DNA of 64,000 bases from Pseudoteredinibacter isoporae_A (lineage in GTDB: Bacteria; Pseudomonadota; Gammaproteobacteria; Pseudomonadales; Cellvibrionaceae), in contig NZ_BAABWJ010000001.1 of assembly GCF_040372805.1 (NCBI RefSeq), forward strand, positions 1,364,001 through 1,428,000. The letters run 5' to 3'. Shown here in pieces: positions 18,327 through 26,300 of this stretch (position 1 is its first letter; each line of letters opens with the position of its first letter). The position numbers and the translations under genes are program-made. Under the pieces are notes generated by a model that worked only from the letters and a program-made list of their open reading frames with translations, ran no database searches and had not been told where the DNA came from.

Positions 18327-19991
18327 ATGACCAGCGCGATGTTTGAAGAGACGACTCCACTCCACCAGCTGTATGCCCGGGAAGGAAACAGCCCCAATCA
18401 GCTTTATCTGCGTCAATCGCTAAACGGTGAATGGGTGGATTACAGTTGGCAATCCTTCGGTCAGCATGCCCGCAAAATCGCCAGTTATTTGAAACAGTTG
18501 GGTCTTGAGGACGGTGATCGCGTTGCGATACACGCGAAAAATTGTGCCGAATGGTTAATGGTGGATATGGGCATTATGCTGGCGGGTTTGGTGAGTGTGC
18601 CTCTGTATCCCGGCCAACCTGAAAGCTCAATGCGCTATTGTATGGAGCACAGTGAAACAAAAGCGATTTTTATCGGTGCAACCGATAACCCGGACGCACT
18701 TGATGGTTCAATTCCGGATGGGGTTCGTCGAATTGGTATCTGGGGTAATGGCTTGCCCGTTGACGATTCGACGGCCGAAATTTTTGCCAATCTGAAGCCC
18801 TTGGAAGGCAATCCGGAATTTGGGTTGGATAAACTATTCACTATCATGTACACCTCAGGGACGACTGGAAACCCCAAGGGCGTCATGCATACCTATGCCT
18901 CGGTAGCCTTCACCGTGCCACGCATGATTGCTGAAGAAAAATATAACGCCAACGATCGCTTTTTCTCTTACCTGCCGCTGTCTCATGCCGCCGAACGTAT
19001 CATTGTGAGCATGTTGAGTATCTACAGTGGCGCAGTCGTGCACTTCGGTGAAGGTCTGGAAACCTTTGTACGAGACCTTAATCGCGTCAAACCCACTATT
19101 TTCTTTTCTGTGCCGAGACTCTGGAAAAAATTCAAGGAAGGGGTGGATGCGAAAATGCCACCTCATAAACAAAAAATTCTGTTCAATATTCCGTTTTTAG
19201 GCAAGATCATAAAACGCAAGGTGATTGCCGGTTTGGGTTTGGATCAGGCGCGCAAGTGCATTACCGGTTCGGCGCCGACGCCAGTTGATCTGCAGGAGTG
19301 GTACGTGAATTTGGGCTTGCCGTTGATGGACGGTTACGGAATGACGGAGAATTTCATTTACGGTTGTATCTGCCGTGATAAGCCCATTCCAGGGTCCGTG
19401 GGCAAACCTTATTCTGACAATGAAGTGAAAATCGGTGAAGGCAACGAGATTCTATTCAAGAGTGGCGCATTGATGAAAGGGTATTATCTTGAGCCCGAGA
19501 AAACCGCTGAAGTATTACGTGATGGTTATTACCACACGGGTGATACTGGTTACATCGATGACAATGGCAACCTCTATGTCACAGGCCGTTTGAGTGAAGT
19601 TTTCAAAACGTCAAAAGGTAAATTCGTCAAACCAACGACGCTGGAAACCCGCTTTGGCAACACCAAAGTCTTTGGACAAATGTGCATTATTGGTCATGGC
19701 TTGGATCAGCCTGTCTTGTTGGCAGGTTTAGCTGAAGGGGTTAGTGCCAATGATAAAGCCGGACTTGAAGCGACAATTGCCGAAGAGCTTGCGGCGATTA
19801 ATGCCGAGCTGCCACCCCATGAGTGCATTAATAATGTGTTTATTGTGGCCGAAGAATGGACAATTGAAAGTGAACTACTGACTCCGACTATGAAGATGCG
19901 ACGCAACGTTATTGATGCTGAATATCGTCAATGGGTGGAACAAACTCTCGAGAGCAATGGCGAGCAGCAGGTTCATTGGCAATCGCTGTGA
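18327..19991 (+). CDS. AMP-forming acyl-CoA ligase
   Basis: Activates a carboxylic acid with ATP and CoA. The 554-residue product has the phosphate-binding loop MYTSGTTGNPKGVMH (about 173-187), a DGYGMTE motif near 337 and the YHTGDTG/DDNGNLYVTGR region. The C-terminal lysine motif is in the FKTSKGKFVKP form seen in long-chain acyl-CoA synthetases. The chain length is unproved. The gene diverges from the AraC regulator of the beta-oxidation cluster and probably supplies its substrates. A strong terminator follows directly. Confidence 0.9.
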   Translation: MTSAMFEETTPLHQLYAREGNSPNQLYLRQSLNGEWVDYSWQSFGQHARKIASYLKQLGLEDGDRVAIHAKNCAEWLMVDMGIMLAGLVSVPLYPGQPESSMRYCMEHSETKAIFIGATDNPDALDGSIPDGVRRIGIWGNGLPVDDSTAEIFANLKPLEGNPEFGLDKLFTIMYTSGTTGNPKGVMHTYASVAFTVPRMIAEEKYNANDRFFSYLPLSHAAERIIVSMLSIYSGAVVHFGEGLETFVRDLNRVKPTIFFSVPRLWKKFKEGVDAKMPPHKQKILFNIPFLGKIIKRKVIAGLGLDQARKCITGSAPTPVDLQEWYVNLGLPLMDGYGMTENFIYGCICRDKPIPGSVGKPYSDNEVKIGEGNEILFKSGALMKGYYLEPEKTAEVLRDGYYHTGDTGYIDDNGNLYVTGRLSEVFKTSKGKFVKPTTLETRFGNTKVFGQMCIIGHGLDQPVLLAGLAEGVSANDKAGLEATIAEELAAINAELPPHECINNVFIVAEEWTIESELLTPTMKMRRNVIDAEYRQWVEQTLESNGEQQVHWQSL

Positions 19992-19995
19992 TGAC

Positions 19996-20026
19996 AAAAA
20001 AGGCGCTCGACATGAGCGCCTTTTTT
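19996..20026. terminator. Bidirectional terminator between acyl-CoA ligase and rpiA
   Basis: GGCGCTC-gacat-GAGCGCC stem flanked by six A on the left and six T on the right. It serves both converging genes (ligase on plus, rpiA on minus). Confidence 0.93.
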
Positions 20027-20037
20027 ATTTGAATAGT

Positions 20038-20715
20038 TCACGCAGTTTTGTGAATTTCCTTCACGCCGTCTGCGCTCCCAAGGAGTAAGACATCGGCGGA
20101 GCGCTCGGCAAACAATCCGTTGGTGACAACACCAACGACGCCATTAATGGCGCGTTCCATTTCAGAAGGCTGCTCGATGTTCATATTGTGCACATCGAGA
20201 ATGACATTCCCATTGTCAGTGAGCACACCCTGACGATAAACCGGGTCTCCGCCCAATTTCACCAGTTCGCGTGCCACGTAAGAACGAGCCATAGGAATTA
20301 CTTCGACAGGGAGTGGGAATTGACCCAGGCAGTCTACCCATTTACTGCTATCCGCAATACACACAAATTCATCGGCAACTGCTGCAACGATTTTTTCCCG
20401 AGTCAATGCAGCACCGCCACCTTTGATCAAGGCCAGGTCCGGGTTGCTTTCATCCGCGCCGTCAACGTACACCACCAGACTGTCGACTTCATTGAGGTCG
20501 AATACTGGAATACCATGCCCCTTTAAGCGTTCAGCGGTCGCTTCTGAACTGGCTACGGCACCTTGAAAGTCACCTTTGATTTCAGCCAGGTAATCAATAA
20601 AGAAATTTGCCGTTGAGCCTGTGCCCACACCCACTATGGAATAGGCTTCAAGTTTCGGGCGGATGTAGTCAACGGCAGCTTTGGCGACAGCTTGCTTCAA
20701 CTGATCTTGGTTCAT
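20038..20715 (-). CDS. rpiA: Ribose-5-phosphate isomerase A
   Basis: Interconverts ribose-5-phosphate and ribulose-5-phosphate in the pentose phosphate pathway. 225 residues (E. coli 219) with the family motifs VGVGTGSTANFFID (about 28-41), the DGADE stretch (VDGADESNPDLALIKGGG) and ALTREKIVA with the catalytic-loop lysine. In many gammaproteobacteria rpiA and ilvA are adjacent and divergent. Here they keep the divergent orientation but are 3.7 kb apart, separated by two other genes. Confidence 0.97.
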   Translation of the reverse strand: MNQDQLKQAVAKAAVDYIRPKLEAYSIVGVGTGSTANFFIDYLAEIKGDFQGAVASSEATAERLKGHGIPVFDLNEVDSLVVYVDGADESNPDLALIKGGGAALTREKIVAAVADEFVCIADSSKWVDCLGQFPLPVEVIPMARSYVARELVKLGGDPVYRQGVLTDNGNVILDVHNMNIEQPSEMERAINGVVGVVTNGLFAERSADVLLLGSADGVKEIHKTA

Positions 20716-20878
20716 GAATATCTCGTCTGGGGCAGATGCTTGAAAAGCCGCTCATTATACGCCTTAGGCTCTGAGCCCTCCAGTTCTGACGCTGGGTATC
20801 TTGGCCGAACGGGTGTGCTTTTTGAAACACCGTGCTAGGCTAAGCGGCGATTGCAATACTGGATTAAGGAGCGAGCGA

Positions 20879-22192
20879 ATGAATAAGGGTAAACTGATGA
20901 ACAAATTGGCCTTGTCGGCCATGGTGTCATCTTTGGTACTGGGCGGTATCGTGCCAGCACAGGCCGCACTGGACCTGGAGACCATTGATGCCGATGCCAA
21001 GGCTTTGGAGTCCAAGGTTATCCAATGGCGTCGCCATTTGCATCAACACCCTGAACTTTCAAATCAAGAGCACAAGACAGCGGCTTATATTGCAAAGCAT
21101 TTGAAGGCACTGGGGTTTGACGAGGTTCAGGAAGGCGTCGCGAAAACAGGTGTTGTCGGTGTGCTGGTTGGCGGCAAGCCTGGCCCGGTCGTCGCTCTGC
21201 GCTCTGATATGGACGCTCTGCCGGTGACAGAAGAAACGGGCTTACCGTTTGCTTCAAAGGCGAAAGGCCAGTTCAAAGGAAAAGAGGTTGGCGTTATGCA
21301 CGCCTGTGGCCACGATGGTCATATGTCCATTTTGATGGGGGTGGCCGAGCTGTTGGCTAAACACCGAGAAGAGTTGCCGGGCACGGTTAAGTTTATTTTC
21401 CAGCCCGCAGAAGAAGGCATGGAAGGAATCGAGACTTGGGGCGCCAAACAAATGGTTGAAGAAGGGGTGTTAAAAGGCAAATACGCTCCTGAAGTGATCT
21501 TCGGCCTGCACATCTTCCCTTTCCCGGCCGGCAGTCTGGCTTATCGTGCGGAAGGTTTTATGGCCGCACAGGATCGTTTTGAATTGACGATTCAGGGCAA
21601 ACAAACGCACGGCTCAGCACCTTGGTCAGGTGTTGACCCCATTACCACGGCTGGTCAGGTCGTCACGGCGATTCAATTGATTCCAGCTCGCCAGTTGCCG
21701 ATCACCGAAGCCCCTGCGGTTGTGTCGGTAGGTTCCATTCATGGTGGTGTTCGCAACAATATCATCCCTGATAAGGTGGACATGGAAGGCACCATTCGTA
21801 CCTATGATGTTCAGATGCGCGAGACCCTGCACAAAAATTTGCACCGCACTGTGGAGAATATTTCTGAGGCGTCCGGCGCGACGGCCGATCTCAACATTGT
21901 GCCGGGTTACCCGGTAACTTTTAATGACCCGGAGTTGACCCGACAAATGCTACCGACTCTGGAGCGTGTGTCTCCGGGTAAAGTCATGGAAATCAAACCT
22001 ATTACCGCGGCGGAAGACTTCTCTTATTTTCAGCAGCAGATCCCTGGTTTGTTTATTGGTTTGGGTGCGGGAAAACCCGGCGCTGCATATAACCACTCGC
22101 CCAAGTTTGATTTGGATGAGTCGGCATTGAAGGTGGGCGTGAAGGTGTTGAGTACGTTGACAGTGGATTATATGAACAGTCAGGCGAAGTAG
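20879..22192 (+). CDS. Exported M20-family amidohydrolase
   Basis: Metal-dependent amide hydrolase of the M20D group (hippurate / N-acyl-amino acid / IAA-amino acid hydrolase-like). The start is ATG at 20879, placed by AAGGAG at 20866-20871 (7-nt spacing). The product then begins with a signal peptide (about 29 residues, ending IVPAQA), so it acts outside the cytoplasm, which is less usual for this family. Metal-binding motifs are present: HACGHDGHMS, QPAEEGMEG and ITAAEDFSYF, as well as the dimerisation-domain sequence GKQTHGSAPW. 437 residues. It ends 1 nt before the stop of the converging PAS-GGDEF-EAL gene. The real substrate is unknown. Confidence 0.88.
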   Translation: MNKGKLMNKLALSAMVSSLVLGGIVPAQAALDLETIDADAKALESKVIQWRRHLHQHPELSNQEHKTAAYIAKHLKALGFDEVQEGVAKTGVVGVLVGGKPGPVVALRSDMDALPVTEETGLPFASKAKGQFKGKEVGVMHACGHDGHMSILMGVAELLAKHREELPGTVKFIFQPAEEGMEGIETWGAKQMVEEGVLKGKYAPEVIFGLHIFPFPAGSLAYRAEGFMAAQDRFELTIQGKQTHGSAPWSGVDPITTAGQVVTAIQLIPARQLPITEAPAVVSVGSIHGGVRNNIIPDKVDMEGTIRTYDVQMRETLHKNLHRTVENISEASGATADLNIVPGYPVTFNDPELTRQMLPTLERVSPGKVMEIKPITAAEDFSYFQQQIPGLFIGLGAGKPGAAYNHSPKFDLDESALKVGVKVLSTLTVDYMNSQAK

Positions 22193-22193
22193 T

Positions 22194-24287
22194 TTAGGCT
22201 CCACTTTTTTCAATCAAATCTAGCCATTGTTCGCTGTCCAGGGCCCTACTGTAGTAGTGGCCCTGGACCATCTCGCAACCGTGCTTGCGCAAAAACACTT
22301 CTTGTCGTCTGGTTTGGACGCCCTCACAGATCACTTCCATCGATAAACTGCGTGCAATAGCAATAATGGTTTTTACCAGTTCACGGTTATGCTTTTTTTC
22401 AATAGAACTGATAAATGAGCGATCTATTTTTATAATATCAATTGGGAGCTTGGCGAGGTAACTCAGTGACGAGAAGCCGGTGCCAAAATCATCCAGTGCG
22501 ATTTTAATGCCCTGTTTCTGACACCATTGCAGATTCGTCACCGCCTGGGGTTCGTTGTGAATCAGGGTGTGTTCCGTCAGCTCAATGCCCACCGCATGAT
22601 AGGGCACTTGATACTTTGCCATGGTACGTTGAACGTTCTGCTGGAAGCTTCGGTGATTGATTGTATCCGCGGACAGGTTAACAAAAATTCTGGGCGATTT
22701 AACGCCTGAGTCCAAGTAGCGCTGTATGGTTTTCAGAACTTGAGTGGTCACCCAGAAATCCAGGACCAACATGCCTTTTTGTTTTTCCAGTATTGGAATA
22801 AATTCTGCGGGCGAAATGTCACCCAGTTGTTCATGTCGCCAACGGATCAATGATTCACCACCGCAGAGCTCAACGGAATCGAGGCGGAATTGGGGGTGAA
22901 AAATCAAGTGCAGCTCCCCGGCTTGCAGGGCCCGCTCCAGATCATTAGCAATGAAGTGAACCCGGTGATTGCTGCGGCTGAGTTCTGAATCGTAGTAGGC
23001 AATGCAACCCCCGCCGCTGGTTTTGGCCTGTGACAGGGCAGCGTCACCGTGTTGCAACAATGTGGATGCATCTTGGCCGTCTTCGGGTGACAAAGCGATG
23101 CCGATACTGGCGCTGATTCGTTCGGGGCCCTTTTTGAGTCGCAGCTCTTTCGAAATGGCCGCGAGTAAGCGGCGCGCAATAGCTGAGCTTTGTTCATTGT
23201 CCTTCGAAAGATTAAAGGACAATACATACACATCTCCGCCAAATCGGGATTTTAAATCCTGGGAGCTGGTAATCGTGAGAATGCGATCAGCCACCTGTTT
23301 CAGGATCAGATCACCCACTTCATGCCCAAACTCACTGTTGACCAGTTTGAATTTATCAATACCGATAAACATGACGGCCGTGCGCAAGTTCATCTGTTGG
23401 CCAATCTTCAGGCTTTGCTGTAGAAGGGCTTGCATAAGTTGTCGATTGGGCAATTGAGTCAGTTGATCGTAGTACTCCAGCTTGTGTAATTTCTGTTGCT
23501 GCAAACGCGTATTGTCATCACTGTGGTCAAGGCAGTACAGCTCAATATCGCCTTGTACATTTGCCAAAACAATTTGAGTGGTCTGCACACGAATTTGCTG
23601 ACCGAGTCGGTTCATTCGTATGCAGTTGCGGCTGGGGGATACTCCGGTATTTGCGATCCACCGTTGGAAAACGGTGGAAAAGTTGCCGCGATAATGTTGT
23701 GGGATCAACAGCTCTTCCATGCTTTTGCCGATGGCTTGGGACACACTGTAGCCGTATAACTCGCAGCTGGATTCGTTCCAATAAATAAGCTTGCCAGCCT
23801 GGTCGTAACCTTGAACCGCGAGATGGGGCACCTGCAATATCAGCTTCAACAGTTCCCGATCTTTACTCTGTGGTAGTGAATCGGTGTTTTGCTGGCTGCG
23901 CAGGAACAAACCGAGGTATATGGACGTTTGTTGACTGACGAGATAGCTCAGAATATCGCTTTCGGGGCATTCTTGTAGCCCGGTCTTTTCTGGATGTGTC
24001 AGCAGATGGCGTAGGCAGTTCGGGGGATTATCCGTGTAGAAATTTGCCTCTTGATCGAGGTGCAGCAGGCGTTTGGCATTTTCATTCACAAAAAGACAGG
24101 CGGGGCTGGTTTGAAATATCCAAATACCAACCGGTCCATCGACAATGGTGTCGAGTGCGTCCTGCGACAAGCCTAGAGGATTAGATTTGAAAAAATCTTC
24201 ATTTCCGGGCGGTATTAGCGTCCCGCGGTTCAATGCTTGCACCCTTATTATGAGCGAATGTCCATCAAGCACTACGCTCTGGCCCAA
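22194..24287 (-). CDS. PAS-GGDEF-EAL protein, probable c-di-GMP phosphodiesterase
   Basis: 697 residues with no clear membrane helix. The N-terminal about 130 residues look like a degenerate sensor region. A PAS domain follows at about 148-260, then GGDEF (about 270-430) and EAL (about 440-690). The GGDEF signature is degraded to GGDVY, so cyclase activity is unlikely. The EAL signature is ESL, but the other catalytic landmarks are kept (VNLSADTIN, IELTEH, DDFGTGFSSL, IKIDRSF, CEGV). I therefore infer a phosphodiesterase with a possible regulatory GTP-binding GGDEF. The start is uncertain: the longest reading begins at a TTG (24287), and further TTG/GTG codons lie within 60 nt. It diverges from ilvA. 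Confidence 0.88.
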   Translation of the reverse strand: MGQSVVLDGHSLIIRVQALNRGTLIPPGNEDFFKSNPLGLSQDALDTIVDGPVGIWIFQTSPACLFVNENAKRLLHLDQEANFYTDNPPNCLRHLLTHPEKTGLQECPESDILSYLVSQQTSIYLGLFLRSQQNTDSLPQSKDRELLKLILQVPHLAVQGYDQAGKLIYWNESSCELYGYSVSQAIGKSMEELLIPQHYRGNFSTVFQRWIANTGVSPSRNCIRMNRLGQQIRVQTTQIVLANVQGDIELYCLDHSDDNTRLQQQKLHKLEYYDQLTQLPNRQLMQALLQQSLKIGQQMNLRTAVMFIGIDKFKLVNSEFGHEVGDLILKQVADRILTITSSQDLKSRFGGDVYVLSFNLSKDNEQSSAIARRLLAAISKELRLKKGPERISASIGIALSPEDGQDASTLLQHGDAALSQAKTSGGGCIAYYDSELSRSNHRVHFIANDLERALQAGELHLIFHPQFRLDSVELCGGESLIRWRHEQLGDISPAEFIPILEKQKGMLVLDFWVTTQVLKTIQRYLDSGVKSPRIFVNLSADTINHRSFQQNVQRTMAKYQVPYHAVGIELTEHTLIHNEPQAVTNLQWCQKQGIKIALDDFGTGFSSLSYLAKLPIDIIKIDRSFISSIEKKHNRELVKTIIAIARSLSMEVICEGVQTRRQEVFLRKHGCEMVQGHYYSRALDSEQWLDLIEKSGA

Positions 24288-24398
24288 AAATATTGCTGTT
24301 GAGGCTCAGATGCTGCTTTGGCGACTTACGCCAAAGGCTCCCTTGTTTTATACTCTACGATCTATTATTAGCTATTTTTTGATCAGTTGTCGAGCACT

Positions 24399-25910
24399 AT
24401 GCCAGAGAGTTACGTAAAAAGAATATTAGATGCCCGCATTTATGATGTGGCCCGTGAAACCCAATTGGACGAAGCGCCACTGATCTCAGCTCGAATTAAT
24501 AACGATGTGTTGATTAAGCGAGAAGATCTGCAGCCGGTGTTCTCATTCAAAATTCGAGGCGCTTATAACAAACTGCGCCTGCTGAGCGATGAAGAAAAAT
24601 CCCGTGGAGTGATCGCCGCGTCAGCAGGCAACCACGCACAAGGCCTGGCATTGAGCGCAAAGGCCTTAGGCGTGAAGGCTATTATTGTTATGCCAAAGAC
24701 GACCCCGGCCATTAAAGTGGACGCTGTTCGTCGTCGAGGCGCCAAAGTGGTATTGCATGGTGATGCCTATGACGATGCTGCCGCGCATGCCAATAAGCTG
24801 GTTGAAGAGCAGGGCCTCACCTATATTCACCCGTTTGATGACCCCGATGTCATCGCCGGTCAGGGAACGGTCGCCATGGAAATTTTGCGCCAGCATCCGG
24901 GCAAGATCGATGCGATTTACATTCCCGTTGGCGGTGGTGGCTTGTGTGCCGGCATGGCTGCTTATATTAAATACGTGCGTCCGGACATCAAAGTGTATGC
25001 TGTCGAACCAGAAGATGCTGCCTGTTTAAAATTGGCGATGGACAAAGGTCGACGAGCTACGTTGCCTGAGGTCGGTATATTTGCCGACGGCGTGGCGGTG
25101 GCTCAAATCGGTAAGGAAACCTACCGTGTCCTAAAAGATTCGGTTGACGGTGTTATTACCGCGAATGCTGATGAAATGTGTGCGGCCATCAAGGATATTT
25201 TTGAAGATACCCGTTCTATTGCCGAACCGGCGGGAGCTTTGTCGCTAGCAGGCCTGAAAAAACATGTCGCGGAACAGGGTTGGGAAAATAAAACGGTTAT
25301 TGCTATTGCCAGTGGTGCCAACACCAACTTTGATCGTTTGCGTTACATTTCAGAACGTACGGAGATCGGTGAAAAACGCGAGGCCATGTTAACGGTCACA
25401 TTACCGGAAAAAGCCGGGGCTTTCCGTAAACTGAGCAAGGCGATTGGTCGTCGTGGCATTACGGAATTCAACTACCGATATGGCTCACATGAACAAGCTC
25501 ATGTACTGGTCGGGGTGCAGGTCCCAGATGACCAAGGGCGTCACGAGCTGGTGGCTGAACTGCGTGAAAAAGGCTACGAGGTGTGTGACATGACCGATAA
25601 TGAGGTGGCCAAATTACACGTTCGTCATATGGTGGGTGGGCATGCACCTCAGGTAGACAATGAGCGCCTCTTCAGTTTTGAGTTCCCAGAGCGCCCGGGA
25701 GCAATGGACAACTTTCTCAGTAAAACGGCCAGTCGTTGGAATATTTCCTTGTTCCATTACCGGAACCACGGTGCCGCCTATGGTCGGGTTCTGGTGGGTA
25801 TGCAAGTGCCCAAGGAAGACAATAAGGAATTGCTGAGCTTGTTAGACAGCCTGGAATATCGTTACCAGGAAGAAACCGACAGCGAAGCTTATCGCTACTT
25901 TTTGAGCTGA
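24399..25910 (+). CDS. ilvA: Threonine ammonia-lyase (biosynthetic, with ACT-like domains)
   Basis: PLP enzyme converting threonine to 2-oxobutanoate, first step to isoleucine. 503 residues from ATG 24399. The PLP lysine is Lys51 (FSFKIRGAYN), with the glycine loop VGGGGLCAGMA and ASAGNHAQG. The C-terminal about 170 residues carry two ACT-like regulatory modules (EKREAMLTVTLPEKAGAF and SFEFPERPGAMDNFL), as in the isoleucine-inhibited enzyme. A TTG 12 nt upstream is also in frame but ATG is preferred. No terminator is visible before the cobalamin leader. Confidence 0.96.
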   Translation: MPESYVKRILDARIYDVARETQLDEAPLISARINNDVLIKREDLQPVFSFKIRGAYNKLRLLSDEEKSRGVIAASAGNHAQGLALSAKALGVKAIIVMPKTTPAIKVDAVRRRGAKVVLHGDAYDDAAAHANKLVEEQGLTYIHPFDDPDVIAGQGTVAMEILRQHPGKIDAIYIPVGGGGLCAGMAAYIKYVRPDIKVYAVEPEDAACLKLAMDKGRRATLPEVGIFADGVAVAQIGKETYRVLKDSVDGVITANADEMCAAIKDIFEDTRSIAEPAGALSLAGLKKHVAEQGWENKTVIAIASGANTNFDRLRYISERTEIGEKREAMLTVTLPEKAGAFRKLSKAIGRRGITEFNYRYGSHEQAHVLVGVQVPDDQGRHELVAELREKGYEVCDMTDNEVAKLHVRHMVGGHAPQVDNERLFSFEFPERPGAMDNFLSKTASRWNISLFHYRNHGAAYGRVLVGMQVPKEDNKELLSLLDSLEYRYQEETDSEAYRYFLS

Positions 25911-25987
25911 TGTGCCTTACCCATTTTGACCGAAGCTGTCGTCGATTCAATATAAGCTCAGCGTAAAACGAGCTAAGTGGAAGTTTG

Positions 25988-25993
25988 TATAAT
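25988..25993 (+). promoter_or_regulatory. -10 element upstream of the cobalamin riboswitch
   Basis: A perfect TATAAT that would start transcription at about 26000, just before the leader RNA. The expected -35 position (about 25965-25970) reads AAAACG, a poor match. Confidence 0.45.
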
Positions 25994-26034
25994 ACTTGAC
26001 CTTTATAGGGCGCCCGAGTAAGGTGCGCCCCCTG

Positions 26035-26165
26035 CACAGGTGCCTGCCAACCTTTCGAGTTTGGGCAGGTTAAACGGGAAGTCTGGTGAGCCATAGCTAT
26101 GGCAATTCCAACGCTGCCCCCGCAACGGTGAAACGGTGTAAACCGCTAAGCCCGATACCGGCCTT
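26035..26165 (+). promoter_or_regulatory. Cobalamin (AdoCbl) riboswitch
   Basis: The leader carries the conserved cobalamin-element pieces in order: AGGTGCCTG, a Gly-rich hairpin arm, TTAAACGGGAAGTCTGGTG, then the B12-box core GCTGCCCCCGCAACGGT and AAGCCCGATACCGGCC. A GGGCGC/GCGCCC hairpin at 26008-26030 precedes it. It lies about 135 nt upstream of btuB, leaving room for an expression platform that probably hides the btuB ribosome site when B12 is bound. The boundaries are approximate. It is expected to repress the btuB-cobQ operon under B12 sufficiency. Confidence 0.95.
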
Positions 26166-26300
26166 CGCAGACCGTTATAAACGATGAAGCGGAGGGCTTT
26201 ATCGGTGAGTGGCAAGTCTTGGGGCAAATTAAAATCCAGCTCCGTGGTCTTGTGCGCACCCGTCCCTCCCTCAGTCTGTTATCTTGATTGAGGAACCATA

